From Chloroflexota bacterium (lineage in GTDB: Bacteria; Chloroflexota; Limnocylindria; Limnocylindrales; CSP1-4), in contig JAJYNJ010000074.1 of the NCBI GenBank assembly GCA_021786385.1, forward strand, positions 1 through 64,000: a stretch of DNA of 64,000 bases, in the 5' to 3' direction. The notes beneath the pieces were generated by a model that was not told the origin of the DNA, made no database searches, and worked only from the letters and a program-made list of their open reading frames with translations. Positions 28,985 to 37,934 of the stretch are shown here, piece after piece. The translations under genes were made by a program, and so were the position numbers. The number at the start of each line of letters is the position of its first letter. The stretch's first letter is position 1.

Positions 28985-29754
28985 GCGCGCTCGTTTTCGA
29001 CTGCGACGGCGTGCTCGCCGACACCGAACGCTATGGGCATCTGCCGGCCTTCAATCAGACGTTCCGGGAATTCGGCCTCCCCATCCAGTGGTCGGAGGAG
29101 GAGTACGGCCGCAAGCTGCAGATCGCCGGGGGCAAAGAACGGATGGCGAGCGAGTTGACGCCGGAGTTCGTCCGGGCCAACGGCTTGCCAGAGGATCCGG
29201 ATGCGTTGGCGGCGGAAGTCGCCAAGTGGCACAAGCGCAAGACCCAGATCTATACCGAGATGGTGGCGGCCGGCAAGCTCCCACCGCGACCGGGCATCAG
29301 GCGCATCATCCGCGAGGCCCAGGATGCCGGCTGGACCCTGGCCGTGGCCTCGACGTCGGCCGAGCCGTCGGTGCGCGCAATCCTCGAACATGCCGCGGGG
29401 CCGGACCGGGCCGCCCGCTTCGATCTCGTCCTCGCCGGCGACGTGGTCGCGCACAAGAAACCGGCCCCCGACATCTACCGCCTCGCTCTCGACAGGCTCG
29501 GCGTCGACCCCGTCGAGGTGCTCGTCATCGAGGATTCGCGCAACGGCCTGGAGGCAGCGGATGCCGCCGGCGTGCGCTGCCTCGTCACGGTCAACGGCTA
29601 CACCGAGCAGGAGGACTTCAGCGAGGCGATCCTCGTCGTTTCGTCCCTCGGGGACCTGGATGGAGAGCAGACGATCGTCATCGCCAACCGTTCGGCCGCC
29701 CGGCCGGGCGCGTACGTGACCCTCGCCGACCTGGAGGCCTGCCTCGCCCGATAA
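28981..29754 (+). CDS. HAD-superfamily phosphatase/phosphomutase (CbbY-like)
   Basis: The 257-residue protein has the HAD signatures in order: nucleophile motif [12 protein letters not shown] (Asp8, Asp10), ASTSAEPSV (motif II), the lysine in [10 protein letters not shown] and the metal-binding [16 protein letters not shown]. The cap between residues 15 and 100 is helical, as in the CbbY/beta-phosphoglucomutase group. It probably dephosphorylates or isomerises a sugar phosphate in the same pathway as the preceding aldolase. The GTG at 28981 overlaps the aldolase stop (GTGA), so the two are translationally coupled. The exact substrate is unknown. Confidence 0.88.
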   Translation: MSALVFDCDGVLADTERYGHLPAFNQTFREFGLPIQWSEEEYGRKLQIAGGKERMASELTPEFVRANGLPEDPDALAAEVAKWHKRKTQIYTEMVAAGKLPPRPGIRRIIREAQDAGWTLAVASTSAEPSVRAILEHAAGPDRAARFDLVLAGDVVAHKKPAPDIYRLALDRLGVDPVEVLVIEDSRNGLEAADAAGVRCLVTVNGYTEQEDFSEAILVVSSLGDLDGEQTIVIANRSAARPGAYVTLADLEACLAR

Positions 29755-29793
29755 CTCCGTCCTCATCCCCGGCCAGCGAACAAGGAGGTCCGG

Positions 29794-30465
29794 ATGGCAC
29801 AGGCGTCGCTCGACGAAGTCGACCTCGTTTTGAAGACGATGGCAAAGACGATCGTCGACAACGCGGACTACTTCGCCCAGCTCGACTCGATCGTCGGGGA
29901 CGGCGACTTCGGATACTCGCTGCGCAACGGGTTCGAGGTGGTCCTCGCCGACTACGGCACGTTCGATCGGTCGAGCGTCGGAGCGGTTCTCAAGAAGATC
30001 GGCCTCATCATCGCAGCCAAGGTAGGGGGCGTCTCCGGTCCGATCTGGGGCACGGCGTTCCTGCGGGCCGGCGCGGTAGCCGGCGACAAGACCGAGTTTG
30101 CGCCGGAGGATCTGATCGCGATGCTGCGCGCGGCGACCACCGGGATCATGGCCCGCGGCGGCGCATCGCTCGGTGAGAAGACGCTCCTCGATGCGCTCGT
30201 GCCGGCCACCGACAGCCTGGAGGCGGCGATCTCGGACCCTGCCTTCCAGGGCGACCACGGCGTCGCCGCGATCCAACGCGCCGCCGAGGCGGCGGTCAAG
30301 GCGGCCGAGGAGACCAAGTCCATGCTCGCGATGCGCGGCCGGGCCGCGTACACGGGCGAGCGGAGCATCGGCTCCGTCGATGCCGGCGCGACCGCGGTCG
30401 GCGTGATCCTGCAGGCCATCGCGTCGGCGTGGCGCGAGAAGTACGGCGAGGGAGCAGCGACGTGA
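29794..30465 (+). CDS. dhaL: Dihydroxyacetone kinase, nucleotide-binding subunit (DhaL type)
   Basis: DhaL binds the adenine nucleotide and phosphorylates the dihydroxyacetone held by DhaK. The 223-residue all-helical protein has the magnesium-nucleotide motif VGDGDFGYSLRNGF, the GGVSGPIWGTAFLRAG loop, GGASLGEKTLLDALVPA and a C-terminal GSVDAGATAVGVIL, all as in DAK2 domains. GGAGGTCCGG precedes the ATG at 29794. No dhaM phosphotransferase gene follows, so phosphate may come from ATP directly or from a DhaM encoded elsewhere. Related split kinases act on erythrulose, so dihydroxyacetone is not the only possible substrate. Confidence 0.9.
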   Translation: MAQASLDEVDLVLKTMAKTIVDNADYFAQLDSIVGDGDFGYSLRNGFEVVLADYGTFDRSSVGAVLKKIGLIIAAKVGGVSGPIWGTAFLRAGAVAGDKTEFAPEDLIAMLRAATTGIMARGGASLGEKTLLDALVPATDSLEAAISDPAFQGDHGVAAIQRAAEAAVKAAEETKSMLAMRGRAAYTGERSIGSVDAGATAVGVILQAIASAWREKYGEGAAT

Positions 30466-31457
30466 GAAAGTTCCTGAACGACCCGAAGACCTTCGTCCCC
30501 GAGTTCCTCGAGGGCATCTACCTGGCTTCGGGCGGCGCGCTCAAGTACGAGCCGAAGTACAACCTGATCTACCGGGCCGACATGCCGAGGCCGGATCGGG
30601 TCTCGATCATCCAGGGATCCGGGTCCGGCCACGAGCCGGCCCACACGATGATCGTCGGCCCAGGCATGCTCGATGCCGCCTGCCCCGGCGACGTCTTCGC
30701 CGGGCCGCCCGTCGAGTTCGTTACCGAGACGACCAAGCTGATGGCCACGCCCGCCGGCGTGCTCTATATCGTCAACAACTACACCGGCGACCGCACGGCC
30801 TGGGAGATGGCCAAGGAGCTGATGGAGGCCGAGGGCTACAAGATCGGGTACCTCCTCGTCAACGACGACGTGGCGGTGAAGGACTCGACCTGGACCATCG
30901 GCCGGCGCGGCGTCGCCGGCAACTTCTTCGTGATCAAGGCCGCCGCGGCCATGGCCGCCAAGGGCGGCTCGCTCGAGGAGTGCGTCCGCGTCGGCCAGAA
31001 GGTGATCAGCCAGGTCCGGACGATGGGCATCGCGCTGTCATCCTGCACGCCGCCGGTCCGCGGCACGCCGCTCTTCGAGCTCCCGGACGGTGAGATGGAG
31101 GTCGGCATTGGCATCCACGGCGAGCCGGGCCGCGAGCGCCGCAAGACGGGCACCGCCAACGAGATCGTCGAACTGCTCCTGGACGCGATCGTGCCCGACC
31201 TCCCGTTCGTGGCGGGCGACGAGGTCGCGCTCATGGTCAACGGCCTGGGCGGGACGCCGATCAGCGAGCTCTATCTCCTGTACGGCGTCGCCCACAAGAA
31301 GCTGGCCGAGAAGGGGATCGGGATCTTCCGCAGCTACGTCGGCGAGTACTGCACGTCGCTCGAGATGGCCGGCGCGCACCTCTCGCTGCTCAAGGTGGAC
31401 GACGAGCTCAAGGAGCTGCTGCTCGCGCCCGCACAGGTCGCGTACCGCGTCTTCTGA
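30462..31457 (+). CDS. dhaK: Dihydroxyacetone kinase, substrate-binding subunit (DhaK type)
   Basis: DhaK holds its ketose substrate as a hemiaminal on a histidine. The 331-residue protein has GSGSGHEPAHTMIVGPGMLDAA, NNYTGDRTAWEMA, the GRRGVAGNFFVIKAAAA segment and the covalent-binding histidine in GIGIHGEPGR. The GTG at 30462 overlaps the dhaL stop (GTGA) and follows GGGAGC, giving the standard N-terminus MRKFLNDPKTFVPEFLEGI. Gene order dhaL-dhaK is the reverse of the E. coli dhaKLM operon. It is the last gene of the SorC-regulated operon; a 1.3-kb gap follows. Confidence 0.92.
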   Translation: MRKFLNDPKTFVPEFLEGIYLASGGALKYEPKYNLIYRADMPRPDRVSIIQGSGSGHEPAHTMIVGPGMLDAACPGDVFAGPPVEFVTETTKLMATPAGVLYIVNNYTGDRTAWEMAKELMEAEGYKIGYLLVNDDVAVKDSTWTIGRRGVAGNFFVIKAAAAMAAKGGSLEECVRVGQKVISQVRTMGIALSSCTPPVRGTPLFELPDGEMEVGIGIHGEPGRERRKTGTANEIVELLLDAIVPDLPFVAGDEVALMVNGLGGTPISELYLLYGVAHKKLAEKGIGIFRSYVGEYCTSLEMAGAHLSLLKVDDELKELLLAPAQVAYRVF

Positions 31458-32790
31458 GCCGCTTGCGGTCCAGGGCCTGGCCGCCCGCGTCCGTGCGGGT
31501 GCACGCCGTCGGACTGCCCGCCGCCCGCTGCCGCGTCGGCGTCGTCGATACAGTCACGGGCGGGAGGGCCGCTGCAGCGGGCACCGACGGGGCACGACCG
31601 AGCGGCCCTTCCACCGCAATAGGCCAAACGGCACTTGGAGCGTGGCGTCAAGGTGTGGCACAACTCCGAATCAGACGGGATGTCGGATGACTAGCGTCTG
31701 ACGCCTGGAGTGACACCCCGGTGGTCCAACGGCTCGAACCAGCACCAGCACAGGTCTCTCTCGCCGTTCTGGCTGCACCGGCTTGGCGCGTGCGTCGAGC
31801 TAGCGTCGTCGTGCATCGAAACGGCGCCGAGCTCCGCGCCTCCGGGCTGGCCGGATGACGGCGGGGCCTCTCTCGCCGGCGAGCCGTGAGCTCGCGGAAT
31901 GGCGGCCTCTGCCTCGGCACCACGCCGCGTCTGGCCTGACGGTCGTTTCGACCATCTCCGGCGCGTTCGAGGCGATCGCCTGCGAGGGCGACCGGTGGAT
32001 GCCCGATGGAGCCTTGGCAGGCGAAGGCGACGTGTTCCGCCGCCGCGACTGCCAGGAGGCCGGCCGCCGCAGCGGAGACCACGGACAGTCGTTCGGCCGG
32101 CCCTGTGACATCGGCTTCTGGACGCTGGTGCCTCCGTCCGGACCTCCTGCGGTTGTGCCTCCGGCCCCAGCTGCAGGCCCCCTCCGCAGGCGCCTTCGAG
32201 GCGCCCTGCTGGTGCCTGCCCGGCGAGCAGGCGTCTCTCGGCGAGGAGCGATTGCACAGCGTCTCAACGGCGCGGAGCTGGATGGCGTCGAAGCGCGAGT
32301 GTTAGACCTGACGCGTCCACCAGGTCAGCGCCCGCGTGTCGGCCGTTCGGCCTGCCGCTGGCGCGCCTTGAGCGGCGGGGTTACCCTCGGGGCCCTCGCC
32401 ATCGCCCGTACCGAGTTTCACAATAGCGTCCTCGTCAGGCAGACATCCCGAGCGCAAGGACCACGAGAGGAGGAGGAGGCGGCCCGGTCAGGTCTGCCTG
32501 GCAGAGATGTTCACTTGGCCGTGGCGCCCAGGCGCCGTAACCTTAAGATCGGTGTGGCCGACTCGCCCCTGCAGCGTCACCCCACCACGCAGGGGGCTCG
32601 CAGCTTCACAAGAGCTCACGTCCACGCCATCGCCGGCCGAGAGGTCGCGGGCCCGGTGCTCCCGTTATGGGCTCATTGACGATTGCACGGGAGGTTGGCG
32701 CGCTAACAGAGCACACCTTGAGTCTCGATTCGAACGAGCGATGGGACCCGCTAAAGGAATGCATGACAGACACGTGAGGAGGACCATACG
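31458..32790. other. Long intergenic region with no recognisable gene
   Basis: This 1.33-kb stretch lies between dhaK and the first BMP transporter operon. Several open frames exist (the longest is 31855-32679, plus strand), but their translations are Arg/Pro/Gly-rich and resemble no family I know. A good copy of the GntR operator-like element is at 31682-31702. There is a small inverted repeat, GACCTG-N10-CAGGTC, near 32306. The last 30 bases carry the AGGAGG of the BMP gene. It may be a long leader or the remains of a lost gene. Confidence 0.6.
31682..31702 (+). promoter_or_regulatory. Operator-like element, copy 1
   Basis: This is one of three copies of a 21-bp imperfect palindrome, here GTCGGATGACT followed by AGCGTCTGAC. 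The flanks are also conserved: 31679-31710 and 52054-52085 match at 28 of 32 positions. It lies about 1.1 kb before the BMP gene, much further than the other two copies from their genes. Confidence 0.65.
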
Positions 32791-34032
32791 GTGACTGACA
32801 AGCAAGGAGGCGGGGCTTTGTTCAGGACCAAGGACATTGTCCGTTCATCCATCGCGTTGGGGTTGGTTACTGCGTTGGCAGCAGCGTGCGGGTCGGGGGC
32901 GACCCCGGCTCCATCGGTTTCGGCGGCATCCGCGGCTCCGGCATCGGCCGCGCCGGCATCGGCCGCGCCGGCATCCGCGGCTCCGGCATCGGCCGGAGCG
33001 TCGACCGCGGCAAGCCAGTGGACCACCAGCCACCCCTTCAAGGCGGCGTTCATCTACGTTGGAGCTCCGAGCGACGCCGGTTGGACGCACGCCCACGAGC
33101 TCGGACGCCTCGCGGTACAGAACGCGTTCGGCGGTCGCGTCGAGACGATGTACAAGGAGAACGTGCCGGAGGGGCCTCAAGCGAGCCAGGTCATCACCCA
33201 GCTTGTGAACCAGGGCGCCAACATCATCTTCTCCACCTCGTTCGGGTACCAGCCGTCGATGGTGGCGGCCGCGAAGCAGTACCCCAACGTGCTCTTCGAG
33301 CAAGCCACGGGCACGGCGCTGGCCCCGAACCTCGCCGAGTACTTCGGTGCCGGCGAGGACGGTGACTACCTCTCCGGAATGGCGGCGGGGGCTGCGTCGG
33401 CCACGGGCAAGATCGGCTTCGTGGCCCCGTACCCAATTCCTGAAGTCATCCGCGAGATCGACGCGTACACCATGGGCGCGCGCGCGATGAACCCGAACGC
33501 CACGGTGCGGGTCGTTTGGACGAACACCTGGTTCAACCCGGCGACCGAGCGCCAGGCGGCCGAGAGCCTCGTGGCGGCGGGAGTCGACGTGCTCGGTGAC
33601 GGCCAAGACAGCCCGACAACCGGCCAGGTTGCCGAGGCGGCCGGCCTCAAGTGGACCGGCTACGACTCGAACCAGGAGTCGTTCGCGCCCAACGCATGGT
33701 TGACGGCGACCACGTACAACTGGGGCCCGTACTACGTCAAGGAAGTGACCGATGCTATGAACGGCACCTGGAAGAGTCACTTCTACTACGGGGGCCTCGG
33801 AGACGGCTTCGTGGTCATGGCGCCGTTCGGCAAGTCGGTGAGCCCAGCAACCCAGGCCGCCATCATCGCGAAGGAAAACGCGATCAAGGCAGGCACCTTC
33901 GATCCGTTCACTGGACCGATCCTGAAGCAGGACGGCAGCGTGGGCGTGCCGGCAGGAACCACCCTCACCGTCATGCAGAAGTACGCGCTCAACTGGTTCG
34001 TGCAGGGAGTCATCGGCAGCCCGAAGGGCTGA
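32791..34032 (+). CDS. BMP-family substrate-binding lipoprotein of ABC transporter 1
   Basis: BMP/PnrA-like lipoproteins capture nucleosides (or related solutes) outside the membrane for an ABC importer. The 413-residue protein has a signal ending in LAAAC (lipobox cysteine about residue 33), then a low-complexity linker of ASAAP repeats (about 45-70) and the BMP domain starting at FKAAFIYVGAPSDAGWTHAH, with NQGANIIFSTSFGYQP, EYFGAGEDGDYLSGMAAGAA and WFNPATERQAAESLVAAGVDVL. The GTG at 32791 has AGGAGG 9 bases upstream. It is the first gene of the binding protein-ATPase-permease-permease operon. Purine nucleoside or base is the likely cargo given adenine deaminase next door; this is inferred. 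Confidence 0.9.
   Translation: MTDKQGGGALFRTKDIVRSSIALGLVTALAAACGSGATPAPSVSAASAAPASAAPASAAPASAAPASAGASTAASQWTTSHPFKAAFIYVGAPSDAGWTHAHELGRLAVQNAFGGRVETMYKENVPEGPQASQVITQLVNQGANIIFSTSFGYQPSMVAAAKQYPNVLFEQATGTALAPNLAEYFGAGEDGDYLSGMAAGAASATGKIGFVAPYPIPEVIREIDAYTMGARAMNPNATVRVVWTNTWFNPATERQAAESLVAAGVDVLGDGQDSPTTGQVAEAAGLKWTGYDSNQESFAPNAWLTATTYNWGPYYVKEVTDAMNGTWKSHFYYGGLGDGFVVMAPFGKSVSPATQAAIIAKENAIKAGTFDPFTGPILKQDGSVGVPAGTTLTVMQKYALNWFVQGVIGSPKG
32926..33000 (+). repeat. 15-bp tandem repeat (five copies) in the BMP linker
   Basis: Five imperfect copies of a 15-base unit such as GCATCGGCCGCGCCG encode Ala-Ser-Ala-Ala-Pro repeats between the lipid anchor and the binding domain. Copy number may vary by slippage and set the linker length. 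Confidence 0.8.
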
Positions 34033-34075
34033 TCCGGCAGCAAATTCCCTCGGGTCACTGCGCGAAGGAGTGGCG

Positions 34076-35665
34076 TTGGACATCCGCGACGTCGAGTTGG
34101 GCGCCGCGTCCGCACCTGTCGCTACCGCCGGATCCGCTCCGGCGGTAGCGACGGTGGGCGTGACCAAGCGCTTCGCTGGCGGCGTGGTCGCGAACAACCG
34201 GGTCTCGTTCGAGGCGAAGCGCGGAGAGGTGCACGCGCTTCTGGGCGAGAACGGGGCGGGTAAGACCACGCTCTGCAACATCCTGACGGGGCTGTACAAG
34301 CCGGACGAGGGCGAGGTCCTCGTCGACGGCAGACCGGTCCGGCTGCACTCGCCCCGCGAAGCGCAGGCGGCCGGCATCTTCATGGTCCATCAGCATCTGA
34401 GCCTGGTCGACAGTCTCACGGTCGCGGAGAACGTCGTGTTGGGCTGGTCGCGGCAGCGGGGCCTAGGTTTCTCGGCCCGTCAGGTCGAGGCGGAGATCGG
34501 CGAGGTCGCGTTGCGCTACCGGATGCACGTGGACCCGAGGGCCAAGGTCTGGCAATTGTCGCTCGGCGAGCGCCAGCGCGTCGACATCCTCAAGGCGCTC
34601 TATCGCGGCGCCAGCATCCTCATCCTCGATGAGCCGACGACCGTCCTTACCCCATCAGAGACCGAGCAGCTGTTTTCCAGCATCCGGGAGATGGTCGCGG
34701 GCGGCAGCACGGTCATCTTCATTTCGCACAAGCTCCCGGAAGTCCTCGCCATCGCCGACCGTACGACGATTCTGCGAAAAGGGCGCTCGATCACCACGGT
34801 CGACGTCGCGGACACCGATGCGCGGCAACTGGCGCGCCTGATGGTCGGTCACGAGATGTCGTTCGACGTCGTACCCCGTGCCGCCGACGCCGCGTCCGCA
34901 CCTGCCCCGGCACCCCCTGTGGTGCTCGAGCTCGATCACGTGTCTGCGCAAGGGGACTTCGGTACCGAGGCGCTGAAGGACGTCTCGCTGACCGTGCATG
35001 CCGGTGAAATCCTGGGGATCGCCGGGGTGGCCGGCAATGGACAGCGAGAGTTGGCAGAGGTGGTGGCCGGACTTCGGCCGTTCACGCGGGGGACGATCCG
35101 GTACGCTGGCAAGCCCGTGACCCCAGGGGACGCGCGGGAGGTCATCGATCGTGGGGTGGCCTACATTCCCGAGGATCGCATGGGGACCGGAGTATCGCCG
35201 AAGCTGTCGGTGACCGAGAACCTGATCTTGAAGTCCTACCGGCGCGGGAGCCCGCACGCCGGGCCGCTGCTCCTGATGAAACAGGCCGATGCGCAGGCGG
35301 CACGACTCATGGAACGCTTCGACATCCGCGCTCCCGGGCCACGGACGCTCGTTCGTCAGCTCTCTGGCGGCAACGTGCAGAAGGTGGTGCTCGCCCGCGA
35401 GTTGTCCTCCCAGCCGCGCGTGGTCGTCGCGGCCTCGCCAACCCGCGGGCTCGACGTCGGCGCCACAGAGTACGTCCGACGCGTGCTGGTGGACGCCGCC
35501 AAGCAGGGCGCCGGCATCCTGCTGATCAGCGAGGACCTCGACGAGATCGTCGAGCTGTCCAACCGGACCGCCGTCCTCTACGAGGGCAGAATCGTGGGCG
35601 TGGTGGATACGGCCCGCGCCAACTACGAACAGCTCGGCCTGATGATGGCCGGGGCGGCGTCATGA
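34076..35665 (+). CDS. ABC transporter 1 ATP-binding protein (double ABC domain, YufO/NupA type)
   Basis: This 529-residue protein has two ATPase halves. The first has Walker A GENGAGKTTLCN, signature LSLGERQRV and Walker B ILILDEPTTVL. The second has a degenerate Walker A (GVAGNGQREL) and the signature LSGGNVQKVV. This arrangement is typical of importers paired with BMP binding proteins and of RbsA-like proteins. I use the TTG at 34076 because GAAGGAG ends at 34070, 5 bases before it; the GTG at 34070 overlaps that site. The first 25 residues are not part of the ABC fold and are encoded by a very strong hairpin (34118-34152). The permease gene overlaps its stop (ATGA). Confidence 0.92.
   Translation: MDIRDVELGAASAPVATAGSAPAVATVGVTKRFAGGVVANNRVSFEAKRGEVHALLGENGAGKTTLCNILTGLYKPDEGEVLVDGRPVRLHSPREAQAAGIFMVHQHLSLVDSLTVAENVVLGWSRQRGLGFSARQVEAEIGEVALRYRMHVDPRAKVWQLSLGERQRVDILKALYRGASILILDEPTTVLTPSETEQLFSSIREMVAGGSTVIFISHKLPEVLAIADRTTILRKGRSITTVDVADTDARQLARLMVGHEMSFDVVPRAADAASAPAPAPPVVLELDHVSAQGDFGTEALKDVSLTVHAGEILGIAGVAGNGQRELAEVVAGLRPFTRGTIRYAGKPVTPGDAREVIDRGVAYIPEDRMGTGVSPKLSVTENLILKSYRRGSPHAGPLLLMKQADAQAARLMERFDIRAPGPRTLVRQLSGGNVQKVVLARELSSQPRVVVAASPTRGLDVGATEYVRRVLVDAAKQGAGILLISEDLDEIVELSNRTAVLYEGRIVGVVDTARANYEQLGLMMAGAAS
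34118..34152 (+). promoter_or_regulatory. Strong hairpin inside the 5' end of the ATPase gene
   Basis: GTCGCTACCGCCGGA (34118-34132) and TCCGGCGGTAGCGAC (34138-34152) form a perfect 15-bp stem with a 5-base loop. It starts 42 bases after the TTG start, between the binding-protein and ATPase genes. Such structures can stabilise the upstream binding-protein message or limit downstream expression. Confidence 0.55.
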
Positions 35666-36798
35666 TTGCCGTCGAACGAAACTTCGACACGCCGAGGTGG
35701 CAGCGGATCGCGCTGCCGATCGTCTCGCTCGTCATCGCCGCGTTCATCGCCGCCCTCGTCCTCGCGGCCTCGGGGCACGACCCGATTGCGACGTACAGGC
35801 AGATCTACGCCGCGTCGTTCACCTCGACCGGCGCCCTGACCGCGACGTTCGTCTATGCGACCCCGCTCTTGTTCACCGGTCTCTGCGTGGCGATCGCGTT
35901 CCGGATGCAAGTGTGGAACATCGGCGGCGAAGGGCAGCTCTACATGGGCGCCATCGGGGCCTCCGGCGTGGGCCTCGCGCTCGGCGGGTGGCCGCAGCCG
36001 CTGCTCATCGTGATGATGATGCTCGGCGGGGTGCTGGCGGGCACGATCTGGGCGCTGCTCCCGGGCCTGCTGCGGGCCTATCTGCGCGCCAACGAAATCT
36101 TGACCTCGTTGATGCTCAACTACGTGGCTGGCCTGTTCATGTACTACCTGATCTATGACAGCACCTCGTACTGGCGGGACCTGACCTCGCCCACCGCGCT
36201 CGTCTTCCCGCAGGGCAAGGACCTCCTGCCGAATGCCAGCTGGCCCGGCATCCCGATCGGCTCGTTCACGCTGCCGTTCGGATTCGTGGCCGGGGCCGGG
36301 CTCGCGGTGCTGCTGCTGGCGCTGATCCGCTTCACGCGCGTTGGATTCGAAATGCGCGTCATGGGTGACTCGCCAGCGGCCGCCAACTACGCCGGGATGC
36401 GGACCAAGCGCATGATCGTCGCCGTCATGGCGCTGTCCGGTGCTCTCGCCGGGTTGGGCGGGGCCAGCCAGATCGGCGATTTCAGCCATGTCCTCGATCC
36501 GCGTGGGCTGCAGCAGGCGCAGTACGGATACACCGGGATCGTGGTTGCGGCGCTGGCGCAGTACAACCCGCTCGCTGTGGTGATCGTGTCGATCCTGATC
36601 GGTGCGTTGATCAACGCCGGGTTCGCCCTGCAGGGCCCCTCGTTCCCGCCCGGTCTGGTCGGCACCATGGAGGGCATCATCCTGTTCAGTGTGCTCGGGG
36701 GCGAGTTTCTCGGCCGTTACCGGATCCGCATCGGCCGCGCCCTGCAGCAAACCCCCGCCGTGGGCGACGCGTCCGGCTCGCTCTCGGTCGACTCGTAG
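35662..36798 (+). CDS. ABC transporter 1 permease A (YufP/NupB type)
   Basis: This 378-residue integral membrane protein belongs to the branched-chain amino acid/nucleoside permease family (BPD_transp_2). It has about eight to ten hydrophobic segments, including VSLVIAAFIAALVLAASG, PLLIVMMMLGGVLAGTIWALLPG and FGFVAGAGLAVLLLALI. The family motif WNIGGEGQLYMGAIGASG near residue 90 and the EAA-like loop GESPAAANYAGM-type segment (here GDSPAAANYAGMRTKRMI) are clear. The ATG overlaps the ATPase stop. It pairs with the second permease downstream to form the channel. Confidence 0.92.
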   Translation: MIAVERNFDTPRWQRIALPIVSLVIAAFIAALVLAASGHDPIATYRQIYAASFTSTGALTATFVYATPLLFTGLCVAIAFRMQVWNIGGEGQLYMGAIGASGVGLALGGWPQPLLIVMMMLGGVLAGTIWALLPGLLRAYLRANEILTSLMLNYVAGLFMYYLIYDSTSYWRDLTSPTALVFPQGKDLLPNASWPGIPIGSFTLPFGFVAGAGLAVLLLALIRFTRVGFEMRVMGDSPAAANYAGMRTKRMIVAVMALSGALAGLGGASQIGDFSHVLDPRGLQQAQYGYTGIVVAALAQYNPLAVVIVSILIGALINAGFALQGPSFPPGLVGTMEGIILFSVLGGEFLGRYRIRIGRALQQTPAVGDASGSLSVDS

Positions 36799-36885
36799 CC
36801 GCGAACCGTCGCGTCTAGAGCGTGGGCACGTGCGAGCGCCTCTCACGACCAGGCCGGAGACTCCGAGCGGAACCGAGGTAGGTCG

Positions 36886-37845
36886 ATGAACTCGGACATC
36901 GCTGTGGCGATCGCGGTTTCGGCAATCGCCTATGGAACGCCGCTCGTGCTCGCTGGCCTCGGCGAACTCCTCGCGGAGCGCTCCGGGGTGTTGAACCTCG
37001 GGGTCGAGGGCATGATGCTGATGGGCGCCGTCACAGCGTTCTTTACCTCGCAGGTGATGCACGGACCCGGCTGGGCGGTCCTCATCGTCGCGGTCATCGC
37101 GGCCGGAGCGGCGGGCGCGGCGTTGGCGCTGATCCACGCGTTTCTCTCGATCACCATTCGCGTCAACCAGATCGTGTCGGGGCTTGCCTTGACGATCTTT
37201 GCCGGTGTCATCGGGCTCTCCTCGTACGCAGGGCAGGTCTGGAACATCGGGGGACAGCACGGCGTCCACCAGCTGAACAAGATGGACCTGTTCGGGCTCT
37301 CGGGATTGCCGGTGGTGGGCCCGATCCTCTTCGACCAGGACGCGTTCGTCTACCTCTCCTGGGTCCTGGTCGTGCTGGTCGCGTATTATCTGTACCGGAC
37401 GCGCATCGGGTTGTACCTGCGCGCGGTCGGCGAGTCGCCCCGCTCGGCGGACGCGATGGGGATCAACGTCACGGCCTACCGCTACACGCACACCGTCATC
37501 GGTGGATTCCTCGCCGGGCTGGGCGGGGCCTACTTCACGCTGGCGATCGCCCCGATCTGGACGGACGGCCTGACGGCGGGCGCGGGATGGATCGCCATCG
37601 CGCTGGTGATCTTCGCGTTCTGGCGGCCCGACCTGCTCGTGGTGGGCGCCTACTTGTTCGGCGCACTCTCCAGCCTCGGGTTCACCCTGCAGGCGAACGG
37701 CGTGCGGCTCCCCGCTGAGTTCTTCTCAGCGCTTCCGTACCTCATGACCATCGTGGTGCTCGCCGGGGCGTCCACCACCTTGGCAAAACGCCGCATCGGC
37801 ACGCCCGCCGCGCTTGGGGTCCCGTACGTCCGCGAGGAGGCGTGA
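36886..37845 (+). CDS. ABC transporter 1 permease B (YufQ/NupC type)
   Basis: This 319-residue membrane protein is the second channel subunit. It has the family signatures ERSGVLNLGVEGMMLMGAV near the N-terminus, GQVWNIGGQHG in the middle and the cytoplasmic loop AVGESPRSADAMGINV, plus about eight hydrophobic segments. The ATG at 36886 is preceded by GAGGTAGGTC. An 87-base gap separates it from permease A, longer than other gaps in the operon, but I see no promoter there. It converges on adenine deaminase with 89 bases between the stops. Confidence 0.92.
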   Translation: MNSDIAVAIAVSAIAYGTPLVLAGLGELLAERSGVLNLGVEGMMLMGAVTAFFTSQVMHGPGWAVLIVAVIAAGAAGAALALIHAFLSITIRVNQIVSGLALTIFAGVIGLSSYAGQVWNIGGQHGVHQLNKMDLFGLSGLPVVGPILFDQDAFVYLSWVLVVLVAYYLYRTRIGLYLRAVGESPRSADAMGINVTAYRYTHTVIGGFLAGLGGAYFTLAIAPIWTDGLTAGAGWIAIALVIFAFWRPDLLVVGAYLFGALSSLGFTLQANGVRLPAEFFSALPYLMTIVVLAGASTTLAKRRIGTPAALGVPYVREEA

Positions 37846-37934
37846 ACGCGCTTGCCGGCGCCCACGCGCACGGGGTGAGACGGAACCGCTGACGGAGCAG
37901 CGCCGCACGCGCACGCGGGGCGCTGGCCTGGGGC

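Noticed and set aside
31855-32679. 274-codon plus-strand open frame in the long gap before transporter 1
   Set aside because: No ribosome-binding site, no recognisable domain and Arg/Pro-rich composition like chance frames; kept only as part of the gap description.
35623-37491. 622-codon minus-strand open frame opposite the permeases
   Set aside because: Composition is Arg/Asp/Glu/His-rich and typical of antisense frames; both permease genes on the plus strand have clear family motifs.
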